Source of the DNA: Lachnospiraceae bacterium
GTDB taxonomy: Bacteria > Bacillota > Clostridia > Lachnospirales > Lachnospiraceae
Length of the DNA: 64,000 nt
Assembly: GCA_015056865.1 (NCBI GenBank)
Contig: SVFM01000006.1
Span: forward strand, 42,364 to 106,363
Direction of reading: 5' to 3'
The notes below the pieces were generated by a model. That model saw nothing but the letters and a program-made list of their open reading frames with translations. It was not told the origin of the DNA and ran no database searches. A program made the translations under genes and the position numbers. How positions within the stretch are numbered: the first letter of the stretch is position 1; each line of letters opens with the position of its first letter. Shown here one piece after another: positions 1 through 7,716 of this stretch.

Positions 1-468
1 TGCCAGTTTCAAGGCAATGATGTTAAAATCATACACTTGCTGTACCGTGGCAGCAAACAAAATAGGCCACCCGGTATTTAAAAGATACATAATATCACTG
101 TGATCACCTTTAATGGACAAAGGCCCGGAAACCGTTCTGCACACCACATTCATGACCATGGGATATCTGGTGCCGGACTGCACCGGAAATTGTTCCAGAG
201 CATAAAGAAGCCCGTTGGCGCTGGTGGCGTTTATGACCCGGCCTCCGGCCACAGATGCTCCATAACAGATACCTGCTGCACTGTGCTCTCCTTCTGCAGC
301 CACCATGACCATATCCGTCTCTCCATTTGCCCGCATGATATCCAGATTCTCTGCAATCTGGGTGGAAGGAGTGATGGGATAATAACCCATGAGATCATAT
401 CTGATCTGCTTGATGGCTATAGCAGCCATTTCATTCCCGGAGGCATATTCCATAACCTGCTCTTTCAT
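1..468 (-). CDS. 2-oxoacid:ferredoxin oxidoreductase, alpha subunit (partial)
   Basis: Partial gene: 156 codons from the start are visible and the 3' part lies beyond the left edge. This is the alpha subunit of a multi-subunit 2-oxoacid:ferredoxin oxidoreductase, which oxidatively decarboxylates a 2-oxoacid to an acyl-CoA while reducing ferredoxin in the cytoplasm. Near the N-terminus YYPITPSTQIAE and then EGEHSAAGICYGAS are typical of the alpha-subunit thiamine-diphosphate half-site domain, followed by TSANGLLYALE. The ATG overlaps the stop of the preceding gamma/delta gene by one base (TAATG), with GGAGAAG upstream, so the two are translationally coupled. Substrate (2-oxoisovalerate, 2-oxoglutarate, indolepyruvate or pyruvate) cannot be fixed from this fragment. 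The beta subunit should lie just outside the window. Confidence 0.88.
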   Translation of the reverse strand, partial: MKEQVMEYASGNEMAAIAIKQIRYDLMGYYPITPSTQIAENLDIMRANGETDMVMVAAEGEHSAAGICYGASVAGGRVINATSANGLLYALEQFPVQSGTRYPMVMNVVCRTVSGPLSIKGDHSDIMYLLNTGWPILFAATVQQVYDFNIIALKLA

Positions 469-1553
469 TATACTTCTCCTCCTTCCATTCTCTTCTCCGT
501 AAGGTAAGACTCGGAGGTAATATAACCGTCCGGCCCTGCCTCTTCATAATATTCCGGTACCCGCAGCAGCTCCTGATTAGAAAGAAAATACTCCTTTTTC
601 GGATGTTCACTCTCCACCCCTCTTACCAGTGCATTTACCGGGCATACATCCACGCAGCGCAGGCAGCCCTTGCAGTGATAATAATCCAGTCCCTGATTGA
701 CCATCATCTCCCTGCCCTTGTACTCTCCCTTTGCAAACTGAAACACCATATCCGGACAAGTAGAAAAACACAGTCCGCAATTGATGCACCTTTCCTTAAT
801 AAACAGTGGAATATATCCCTGTCTGGACGGAGATAAATCAGCTGTCACCGTGCTGCCAAATCTGGGATTGATCCCTCCCATGGGAGCATTTTCATAACCC
901 CACTCAGTCTGGTCACCGGTATTCTGCATCGGGCAGTTCCTACAAGTCTGCTCCGTCCTTTCCAGTTTTTGAACTTCTTCATATCCTCTTCTCATGCCTT
1001 CTAGATTTGCCCGCAAGGCGTCCGGATATTTTTTTCCCAAAGTATCCCTGCAGATCTGTTCTCCTGCCTCCAGACTCTCAATGCCCATCACTTTTAAAGA
1101 TGCCCCCAGCATGACCACATTGATCCGAGAATGGGTCTCCATGGCAATCCGCTGTGCTTCCAGACCGTAAAAGGTGCCCGGCCCGGCGGGAATCCGAAAG
1201 TTTTGCCTCGGCTCCAGAGCGATCAGCACATCCGTCTGCTCACCGCATCCCTTCCATACCCCGGAATCCTGCAAAAGTGCATGATGAAATATCACCAGAA
1301 GATCCGGCTGAGTTACCGGATAGTGGACTCTGATCTCCTTTTCCTTTTTACAATACCTGATAAATCCCTTTACCGGTGTCCCTGTCTTTTCCGAACCATA
1401 GCTGGAAAAACTGCTGCTGTTCAGATCCAAGTATTTCACTCCCAGTTCACCAAGCATTTTACCGCACAGATTGGCCCCCAATCCTCCGATACTTTCCAGA
1501 CGGATCTCATAATACTCCTTCCCCGACTCCAGCTTTTCCCGTAAACCACCCAC
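468..1553 (-). CDS. 2-oxoacid:ferredoxin oxidoreductase, fused gamma/delta subunit
   Basis: 361 aa. Residues about 16-180 form the gamma (catalytic accessory) domain, starting EIRLESIGGLGANL. The C-terminal third is a two-cluster ferredoxin (delta) domain with cysteines at about 256, 259, 262, 266 (CINCGLCFSTCP) and 294, 297, 300, 304 (CKGCLRCVDVCP), each set fitting a 4Fe-4S cluster. Gamma and delta are separate chains in many archaeal enzymes, so this is a fusion. An additional CRNC pair at about 204-207 lies in the linker. The start is a GTG that shares its G with the rubredoxin stop (TAGTG). The downstream alpha gene overlaps by one base. It would pass electrons from the ThDP centre to ferredoxin, and possibly to the rubredoxin and flavodiiron protein encoded just upstream; the last step is inference. 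Confidence 0.85.
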   Translation of the reverse strand: MGGLREKLESGKEYYEIRLESIGGLGANLCGKMLGELGVKYLDLNSSSFSSYGSEKTGTPVKGFIRYCKKEKEIRVHYPVTQPDLLVIFHHALLQDSGVWKGCGEQTDVLIALEPRQNFRIPAGPGTFYGLEAQRIAMETHSRINVVMLGASLKVMGIESLEAGEQICRDTLGKKYPDALRANLEGMRRGYEEVQKLERTEQTCRNCPMQNTGDQTEWGYENAPMGGINPRFGSTVTADLSPSRQGYIPLFIKERCINCGLCFSTCPDMVFQFAKGEYKGREMMVNQGLDYYHCKGCLRCVDVCPVNALVRGVESEHPKKEYFLSNQELLRVPEYYEEAGPDGYITSESYLTEKRMEGGEV

Positions 1554-1717
1554 TACTCATCTACCTCACTGAAAAGTTCCTTTCCCACAGAACATAATGG
1601 GCAGGAAAAATCTTCCGACAGTTCCTGAAATTTCTCCCCCGGCTTGATTCCCTGCTCCGGAACACCTACTGCCTCGTCAAAAACATAACCACACACATCA
1701 CATACATATTTCTTCAT
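1553..1717 (-). CDS. rd: Rubredoxin
   Basis: 54 aa mononuclear iron electron carrier, normal length for the family. The four iron ligands are Cys6 and Cys9 (CDVCG) and Cys39 and Cys42 (CPLC). The GIKPGEKF stretch is also standard. The aromatic position before the second CxxC pair, usually Trp in EDW, is Phe37 here (EDFSCPLC), and the Gly after the last ligand is Ser. A strong GGAGGG lies 8-13 bases before the ATG. The gene sits 21 bases after the flavodiiron gene and its stop overlaps the next start by one base, so it is part of the same operon. The obvious role is to donate electrons to the flavodiiron protein. Found by reading the minus strand between the two larger genes. Confidence 0.93.
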   Translation of the reverse strand: MKKYVCDVCGYVFDEAVGVPEQGIKPGEKFQELSEDFSCPLCSVGKELFSEVDE

Positions 1718-1738
1718 CTTTCTTTCCCTCCATATTCA

Positions 1739-2890
1739 CTATTCACTTAATTCCTGTGCAAGTGCTTCTACCTGCCCCCTGCTCTCCTCTTTCAGCGCAG
1801 ACAAGATTCTCACCGTTGTCCTCGCGAAGTTGATGCCCTTACATTTTTCCAAACTCTCCCTCATAATTTTTGCCGCAATGGGAGCCCATCCTCCATTTTC
1901 CACAAATGCTACTGTTCGGTCACAAAAATTGCGTTCCACCAGGGCACTGATAAATTCCCTCATAAAAGGAAAAACACCCGCATTATAAGTGGTTGTGGCA
2001 AGCACAACCTTAGAAAATCGAAAGGCCTCTGCCACAGCTTCCGACATATCGCATCTGGCCAGATCGTAAATCTTAACCTTTTGCTCTTTTTGCACCAATT
2101 TCTCCGCCAGCAGAAATGCAGCTCTTTTGGTATTTCCATATACAGATGTATATGCGATCAGAATTCCTTCCTCCTCCGGCTGATACCGGGACCAGGTGTC
2201 ATATAATCCAATATAATATCCCAGATTTTCCGAAAGCACAGGGCCGTGAAGGGGGCATATCCTGCGGATATCCAGATCTCCGATCTTCTTTAGTAATTTT
2301 TGAACAAATACTCCGTATTTTCCCACAATGCCAAAATAATAGCGTCTGGCTTCCTTCGTCCATTCCTGCTCCACATCCAAGGCTCCAAACCTGCCGAAAG
2401 CATCCGCCGAAAACAGAGCTTTTTCCGTGCGTTCGTAAGTCACCAGCACCTCCGGCCAATGCACCATAGGAGCCCCCAAAAACAGCAGTTCATGCCGGCC
2501 AAGGGAAAGCATATCTCCATCTGATACCACCATCCTGTTTTCCGAAAAATCCGTTCCAAAAAAATTTTTCATCATGACAAACGCCCGCTCTGAGGCGACA
2601 AGCACAGCCTGTGGATATTGTTCTACAAAGTGCATGATATTGGCCGAATGATCCGGCTCCATATGCTGAATGATCAAAAAATCCGGTTTTCGATCCCCCA
2701 ACACATTTGCAATATTGCCCAGCCACTGCTCTGCAAATCCCACATCCACGGTATCCAGTATGGCAATTTTTTCATCCATGATCACATAGGAGTTATATGC
2801 CATCCCATTTGGTACCCCATACATTCCTTCAAACATATCTATTGTATGATCATTTACACCGATATATTTGATATCACTTCTATCTGTCAT
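1739..2890 (-). CDS. fprA: Flavodiiron protein (class A, FprA-like)
   Basis: 383 aa cytoplasmic enzyme that reduces O2 to water and/or NO to N2O in anaerobes. The N-terminal beta-lactamase-like diiron domain (about 1-240) shows the ligand set H76-x-E78-x-D80-H81 (QHMEPDH), H144, D163 (SADAFG) and H215 (CPLHGP). The C-terminal flavodoxin domain starts at about 243, with the FMN phosphate loop TSVYGNT at 248-254. There is no C-terminal rubredoxin domain; a separate rubredoxin gene follows directly, the usual class A arrangement. An AGGGG motif about 7 bases upstream supports the ATG. It is first in an operon with rubredoxin and the oxidoreductase subunits, linking oxygen protection to oxygen-sensitive ferredoxin-linked enzymes. 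Confidence 0.95.
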   Translation of the reverse strand: MTDRSDIKYIGVNDHTIDMFEGMYGVPNGMAYNSYVIMDEKIAILDTVDVGFAEQWLGNIANVLGDRKPDFLIIQHMEPDHSANIMHFVEQYPQAVLVASERAFVMMKNFFGTDFSENRMVVSDGDMLSLGRHELLFLGAPMVHWPEVLVTYERTEKALFSADAFGRFGALDVEQEWTKEARRYYFGIVGKYGVFVQKLLKKIGDLDIRRICPLHGPVLSENLGYYIGLYDTWSRYQPEEEGILIAYTSVYGNTKRAAFLLAEKLVQKEQKVKIYDLARCDMSEAVAEAFRFSKVVLATTTYNAGVFPFMREFISALVERNFCDRTVAFVENGGWAPIAAKIMRESLEKCKGINFARTTVRILSALKEESRGQVEALAQELSE

Positions 2891-2965
2891 ACCCCAACCC
2901 CTGTCTTTTTTCTATAGTTTCTTCATCTCATTACATATTATGCACAATTTTTCTTGTTTTACATC

Positions 2966-2993
2966 TTGCGAAATCATTGGCAAGTGCTATAAT
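2966..2993 (+). promoter_or_regulatory. Sigma-A promoter for the antiporter gene
   Basis: TTGCGA at 2966-2971, a 16-base spacer, then TATAAT at 2988-2993 preceded by TGC (extended -10). It lies 40 bases before the antiporter ATG in the divergent interval with the flavodiiron gene. No convincing opposite-strand promoter was found for the latter. Confidence 0.7.
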
Positions 2994-3032
2994 AAATGCG
3001 GATTATTGAAAAAGAAAAGAGGCGTATATCTT

Positions 3033-4358
3033 ATGACTACAGTACAAATTCTTTTAAGCATGGCCGTTTGCATGTTCATCGGCCTAATGATGACTCGTGT
3101 ATTAAAACCTTTGCATCTGCCGGACGTCACTGCATACCTGATCGGCGGTGTCCTCATAGGCACCTACTGCATCGGACAGTTTATCGTAGGCGGATATAGT
3201 TTTGGTTTTAACAGCAGCATTGCTCCGGTTGATTCCTTTACCATTATCTCCGATGTTGCCCTGGGCTTTATCGCCTTTGATATCGGTAATGAATTCCGTC
3301 TGAAGGACCTGAAAAAGACCGGTAAACAGGCCACCGTTATCGGTATTTTCCAAGCAGTGATCACTACCCTCCTGGTAGATGCTGTGTTGATCGGTATTCA
3401 TTTTTTGATTTTGAATACCACAGGCACCGATTACCTGCCTTTGCCTGCCTGCATACTACTGGGAGCCATTGCCTCTGCAACCGCTCCGGCTGCAACCCTG
3501 ATGGTAGTAAGACAGTACAAGGCTAAAGGCCCCTTGACCGATCTGTTGTTACCCATTGTTGCTCTGGATGACGCAGTGGGCCTGATCGTCTTTGCAGTTT
3601 CCTTTGGTATTTCCAAGGCCATGTATGGCGGCTCTTTGGACGCTGTTTCCATTATAGCAGAGCCTCTGTTAGAGATTGTATTATCACTGATATTGGGTGC
3701 ATTGATGGGCCTGGCTCTGTCCTATCTGGAGAGACTGTTCCACTCTCACAGTAACCGATTGGTATTGATGATCACTTTTGTGTTCCTGACCATTGTTCTG
3801 GCAAAACTTTCCTTCCATGTAGGTGGAGTTAATATCCATTTCTCCTCCCTGCTGACCTGTATGATGCTGGGTACCATCTTCTGTAATATCTGTAAAACTT
3901 CCGAAGAGATGATGGAGCGTACCGAGCGTTGGACCAAACCGTTGTTTATTCTTTTCTTCGTGATCAGCGGTGCCAGCCTTGACCTGACTGTTTTCACCAA
4001 ACCCATTTTTGTAATTGTAGGTATCATCTACATACTTGCCCGCTCCTGCGGAAAATATTTTTCCAGCATGGGTTGCTCCAAACTTATGGGCTGCGACAAA
4101 AATACGGTCAAATACCTGGGCATCACTCTACTGCCTCAGGCCGGTGTGGCCCTTGGCATGGTATCCACAGTTGCCGCAGATTCCAGCTTCGGTCAGTCAG
4201 AGATCGGGAGTACTATACGTTTCACCATACTGTTTGCGGTATTGATTTATGAGATCTTTGGACCGGTACTGACCAAGGCCGCTTTAACCAAGGCCGGAGA
4301 TATCCAGGCCAAACCTCACGGTATTACCGCACGCCGGCTCGATCCTCACCATCAATAA
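3033..4358 (+). CDS. Cation/proton antiporter (CPA-type membrane transporter)
   Basis: 441 aa, almost entirely hydrophobic, with roughly 12 membrane segments. The ATG at 3033 (protein begins MTTVQILL) is chosen over an in-frame upstream start because it follows an AGAGG motif and lies downstream of the promoter at 2966-2993. SATAPAAT (around residue 150) resembles the unwound-helix TxP motif of CPA-family exchangers, followed by ALDDAVGLIVF, whose paired aspartates fit the ion-binding site of this fold. The likely role is Na+ or K+ extrusion in exchange for protons at the cytoplasmic membrane. The tail ends His-rich (DPHHQ). It is co-directional with the AraC regulator 18 bases downstream, suggesting co-transcription. 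Substrate ion is unknown. Confidence 0.8.
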   Translation: MTTVQILLSMAVCMFIGLMMTRVLKPLHLPDVTAYLIGGVLIGTYCIGQFIVGGYSFGFNSSIAPVDSFTIISDVALGFIAFDIGNEFRLKDLKKTGKQATVIGIFQAVITTLLVDAVLIGIHFLILNTTGTDYLPLPACILLGAIASATAPAATLMVVRQYKAKGPLTDLLLPIVALDDAVGLIVFAVSFGISKAMYGGSLDAVSIIAEPLLEIVLSLILGALMGLALSYLERLFHSHSNRLVLMITFVFLTIVLAKLSFHVGGVNIHFSSLLTCMMLGTIFCNICKTSEEMMERTERWTKPLFILFFVISGASLDLTVFTKPIFVIVGIIYILARSCGKYFSSMGCSKLMGCDKNTVKYLGITLLPQAGVALGMVSTVAADSSFGQSEIGSTIRFTILFAVLIYEIFGPVLTKAALTKAGDIQAKPHGITARRLDPHHQ

Positions 4359-4375
4359 TACGGAGAAAATTTATT

Positions 4376-5173
4376 ATGGGTTGTAAAAATAACAGTGACA
4401 TTTTCAATTTGCTGCAGCTGGAGATCAGCCACAGCGGCCATGTATTTCTTGACGCAACCTGGCAGTGCATTAATGCCCGCAATCCTTTTTCCCGACTTTA
4501 TTATGTCAAAAGCGGAAACGGATTTTTGCAATCCGGCTCTGAAACCACAAAAATGCGGGGAGGATATGTCTACCTGATCCCCGCAGATTGTGAGTTTTCT
4601 TCCGGCTGTGAGGAATTGGAAAAAATCTTTTTCCACATTTCTGTCACAGTGCCGGATCAATACGATCTATTTTCCAAAGTAGGGCGGGTTTGCTCCCTGC
4701 CCTTTTCCGAGGAAGATTATACTACTCTCCTAAAATGTTATCTCTCCGGCAACTATCTGGATATGCTGAAGATGAAAATGATCATTTATCAGACCATTGT
4801 CTCCTTTGCCGATACTTATCAGTTCAAACGGTTTCCGACAAAACAATACTCCGATATGGTTCAAAAGGCCCTTATCTTTATACAGCAAAATACCCGTATC
4901 AATCTAAGTGCTACACAAATCGCTACGCAGCAGTTTGTTTCTGAGAGCAAGCTGCGCAAGGCTTTTCAGGATGAAACCGGGATCCCTATCGGCAAATATA
5001 TTGACAATCTGGTGTACTTTAAGGCAAAACAAATGCTTGGCAAAAAGCATTTGACAATAGGGGATATCAGTAACAGTTTGGGCTTTTGCGACCAATTTTA
5101 TTTTTCCAGAAGATTTAAAGAAAAATGCGGCCTGACTCCTTCCGAATTTCGCCGGAGTCTGCTGCTTCCATAG
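4376..5173 (+). CDS. AraC-family transcriptional regulator
   Basis: 265 aa. The N-terminal half (about 1-150) looks like a cupin-type sensing domain with aromatic and Gly-turn residues (YVKSGNGFLQ, YVYLIPADCEF). The C-terminal about 100 residues contain the two helix-turn-helix units of AraC/XylS proteins, ending in the signature FCDQFYFSRRFKEKCGLTPSEFR. A GGAGA motif precedes the ATG. The position between an antiporter and a histidine phosphatase, all on one strand with gaps of 17 and 25 bases, suggests one transcript. The ligand and targets cannot be deduced; regulation of its own operon is a reasonable guess. Confidence 0.85.
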   Translation: MGCKNNSDIFNLLQLEISHSGHVFLDATWQCINARNPFSRLYYVKSGNGFLQSGSETTKMRGGYVYLIPADCEFSSGCEELEKIFFHISVTVPDQYDLFSKVGRVCSLPFSEEDYTTLLKCYLSGNYLDMLKMKMIIYQTIVSFADTYQFKRFPTKQYSDMVQKALIFIQQNTRINLSATQIATQQFVSESKLRKAFQDETGIPIGKYIDNLVYFKAKQMLGKKHLTIGDISNSLGFCDQFYFSRRFKEKCGLTPSEFRRSLLLP

Positions 5174-5198
5174 GGAGATCTTCAGAAAGGAACTTGAC

Positions 5199-5972
5199 AT
5201 GCGTATTTTATTCATTCGCCACGGCGACCCCGATTATGTAAACGATACTTTGACGGAAAAGGGCCACAGAGAAGCTACCCTGCTGGCAAACATTGCCGAA
5301 AGCTGGCATATGGGTGATTGTTATGTATCACCCTTGGGCAGAGCTCAGGACACCGCAGCATACTCACTGAAGAAGCTGGGCAGCACCGGCGTTACCTTGG
5401 ATTGGCTGCAGGAATTCCCCGCCGCGCTGGATATTAATGGACGCCCTGAACTGCAGCAGGCCTATCCCGACACCTACAAGTCAGGCGATCGCTTTGGCCA
5501 GCGAATTGTCTGGGATTGTCTCCCATCCTATTGGACCGCCCACCCAGAATATCTGGATCCTCAAGGGTGGCGCACCAGCAAAGTCGCCGATTGCAGCGAT
5601 CTTGTACAGACGTACGACCGGGTAACTGCCGCATTTGACGAGCTGCTGGCCCGGTACGGCTATGTCCGCGAAGACAGACACTACCGCGTAGACAAAGAGT
5701 GTACCGGCACCATCACATTCTTCTGTCATTTCGGTATTAGCGCCGCACTGCTTTCACACCTATGGAACCTGTCACCCTTTACCTTGTTTCACAGCCTTGC
5801 CTTGGCACCCTCTTCTGTGACTGAAATTGTTACCGAAGAAAGACAGCAGGGCATCGCCTACTTCAGAGCTCTGCGTATCGGCGATACCAGACATCTTTTT
5901 CTGGGGAATGAAGAACCCTCCTTTGCCGCCAGATTCTGCGAAGTTTACAGCAATAAAGAGCAGAGACACTGA
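5199..5972 (+). CDS. Histidine phosphatase family protein
   Basis: 257 aa, phosphoglycerate-mutase-like superfamily. The phosphate-pocket motif RHGDPDY carries the nucleophilic His8, Arg48 is in SPLGRAQDTA, and the second catalytic His177 is in FFCHFGIS. The RHGDPDY variant (instead of RHGET) and the roughly 250-residue length match a group of uncharacterised Firmicute phosphatases rather than classic phosphoglycerate mutase. A GAAAGGA motif precedes the ATG. Cytoplasmic, no signal peptide. The substrate is unknown. Its stop codon lies inside the terminator hairpin at 5957-5987. Confidence 0.82.
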   Translation: MRILFIRHGDPDYVNDTLTEKGHREATLLANIAESWHMGDCYVSPLGRAQDTAAYSLKKLGSTGVTLDWLQEFPAALDINGRPELQQAYPDTYKSGDRFGQRIVWDCLPSYWTAHPEYLDPQGWRTSKVADCSDLVQTYDRVTAAFDELLARYGYVREDRHYRVDKECTGTITFFCHFGISAALLSHLWNLSPFTLFHSLALAPSSVTEIVTEERQQGIAYFRALRIGDTRHLFLGNEEPSFAARFCEVYSNKEQRH

Positions 5973-5990
5973 CGCCTCTGCTCTCTTACT
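5957..5990. terminator. Bidirectional intrinsic terminator
   Basis: Perfect 9-bp stem AGAGCAGAG (5957-5965) / CTCTGCTCT (5976-5984), flanked by CTTACTTTTC on one side and an A/T-rich tract on the other. It serves the convergent phosphatase and NSS transporter genes. The phosphatase stop codon (5970-5972) is in the loop. Confidence 0.8.
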
Positions 5991-6003
5991 TTTCTATATA
6001 TTC

Positions 6004-7404
6004 TCAAATAAATTTCAAAATTCCAAGTGATTTCAGCAACAAAATCATCAGAAGAAGTGGTGCGATAAATTTGATCATCACAACGTACAACTTCCTTCTG
6101 CCAAACTTAAATCCACCTTTTTCCACTTCGTCTATTATGGTCTTCGGTTTTATAACCCACCCGATCAAAATACAGGTACCAATGGCTACTATAGGCATCA
6201 ACAGATTGTTGGAAATATAATCCATAAGATCCAGAATCTGTGCACCCACTCCATTTGGCAACTCCATATTAAAATAAAATACATTATATCCGAGGCAAAC
6301 AACTACTCCAAATACCAGTGCGATCGCTGTTTCCAATAATACTGCCTTAGGCCGACTAATGTGAAATTGATCCATCAAACTGGCCACTACCGCCTCCATA
6401 ACAGACACCGAACTGGTCAGTGCGGCAAACAATACCATGGCAAAGAACAGGAATCCGATCACATGCCCTGCACCGCCCATAGCATGGAATACCATCGGCA
6501 AAGAGGTGAACATCAGTCCTGTACCAGAAGCGGACAATCCCTCCTGCCCCATAAAGGTATAAACCGCGGGAACGATCATTGCACCTACCAAAAAAGCCAC
6601 TCCGGTATCAAAAAACTCAATCTGATTGATAGATTTTACCAGATTTGCATCGTCTTTTACATAAGATCCGTAGGCCACCATGATACCCATAGCTACACTG
6701 AGACTAAAAAACAACTGTCCCATGGCATCCACCACAACCGTAAAAAACTGTTTTACGGTTACACCCTCCAGATTAGGGATCAAATAAATCTTAAAGCCTT
6801 CCAGGCCTGTCCGCACAGTTCCGTATGCATCGGTATGTTTGATAGTAAGTGAGAAGATGGCAATCCCTATTACCATCAAAAATAATATGGGCATCAATAT
6901 CTTAGAAAACGACTCAATCCCTTTATTTACTCCCTTATATACAATAAAACATGTGATTCCCAGAAACACTACCATCAAGATCAAAGGAGACCACTGCTGG
7001 GTAATATAGCCCTTAAACATGCCAGTTGCAGCCATGCTATGACCTTGTCCGGATGCATAAGCAATCAGATATTTTGTAACCCATCCACCAATCACACAAT
7101 AATAAGGCAAGATGATCATCGGTACCAGACAGGCCAGTACCCCCAAGAACTTCCACTTCTTACACAGTTTCCCATAAGCAGTTAAAGGACTTTGCTTGGT
7201 TTTCCGTCCAATTGCGATCTCTGTGGTCAACAGGGCAAAACCAAAGGTCAAAGCCAGCACTATGTACACCACCAAAAATAAGCCGCCTCCATCTTTTGCT
7301 GCCAAATACGGAAAGCGCCATATATTGCCAAGTCCAACCGCACTGCCTGCTGCTGCAAGCACAAAGCCGATGGAACCAGAGAATGAATGTCTGTTTTCCT
7401 TCAT
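6004..7404 (-). CDS. Sodium-dependent transporter (NSS/SNF family)
   Basis: 466 aa with about 11-12 membrane helices. The N-terminal sodium/substrate-site motif is unmistakable: GSAVGLGNIWRFPYL at about residues 20-35. NSS proteins import amino acids, taurine or related amines with Na+. A GGGGGAG motif 7-8 bases before the ATG is an excellent ribosome binding site. The gene is divergent from the bile salt hydrolase gene and separated from it by the palindromic element at 7486-7689. Since bile salt hydrolysis releases glycine or taurine, movement of one of these is an attractive but unproven role. It shares a terminator with the convergent phosphatase gene. Confidence 0.88.
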   Translation of the reverse strand: MKENRHSFSGSIGFVLAAAGSAVGLGNIWRFPYLAAKDGGGLFLVVYIVLALTFGFALLTTEIAIGRKTKQSPLTAYGKLCKKWKFLGVLACLVPMIILPYYCVIGGWVTKYLIAYASGQGHSMAATGMFKGYITQQWSPLILMVVFLGITCFIVYKGVNKGIESFSKILMPILFLMVIGIAIFSLTIKHTDAYGTVRTGLEGFKIYLIPNLEGVTVKQFFTVVVDAMGQLFFSLSVAMGIMVAYGSYVKDDANLVKSINQIEFFDTGVAFLVGAMIVPAVYTFMGQEGLSASGTGLMFTSLPMVFHAMGGAGHVIGFLFFAMVLFAALTSSVSVMEAVVASLMDQFHISRPKAVLLETAIALVFGVVVCLGYNVFYFNMELPNGVGAQILDLMDYISNNLLMPIVAIGTCILIGWVIKPKTIIDEVEKGGFKFGRRKLYVVMIKFIAPLLLMILLLKSLGILKFI

Positions 7405-7485
7405 GAAAAACTCCCCCGTGAATAATAATTTGGTACCATCATATCATAAATAAGGAAAAAATCATAGCATTATTTTACTGAATGA

Positions 7486-7689
7486 GCGGGCGTTTTGCCA
7501 CCAGAGGGGCCTGGGCCGGGCAGTCGGAGTGGAAGTCTCAGGCACACTTTCGCTCCGTGAAAAACGTAACGGTACTAAGGATTTTTCTGCGCAAAAACTT
7601 GAAAAATCCAAGTGCCGACGTTTTTCAAGGGCCTTACGACTTCCACTCCGACTGCCCGGCCCAGGCCCCTCTGGTGGCAAAACGCCCGC
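7486..7689. repeat. Long perfect palindrome element 1 (hairpin with conserved apical core)
   Basis: This fills most of the 312-base gene-free gap 7405-7716. Left arm 7486-7537 and right arm 7638-7689 are perfect reverse complements over 52 bases and are G+C rich. The 100-nt centre continues the pairing: TGAAAAACGT (7558-7567) with ACGTTTTTCA (7618-7627), CGGTACT with AGTGCCG, and GGATTTTTC with GAAAAATCC, leaving a small loop. Read on the minus strand, the centre begins GGCCCTTGAAAAACGT and ends GGAGCGAAAGTGTGCC, closely matching element 2 at 46683-46922, although the arms differ completely. No ORF or transposase is present. It could be a structured RNA or a mobile palindromic element. The flanks hold ordinary A/T-rich sequence and the bile salt hydrolase ribosome binding site. 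Confidence 0.9.
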
Positions 7690-7716
7690 CTATTTAGTAT
7701 ATAAAAGGAGTTTACT

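Noticed and set aside
7486..7689. Element 1 as a simple intrinsic terminator
   Set aside because: No T-run on either side, 52-bp stem far too long, and it lies between divergent gene starts, where no terminator is expected.
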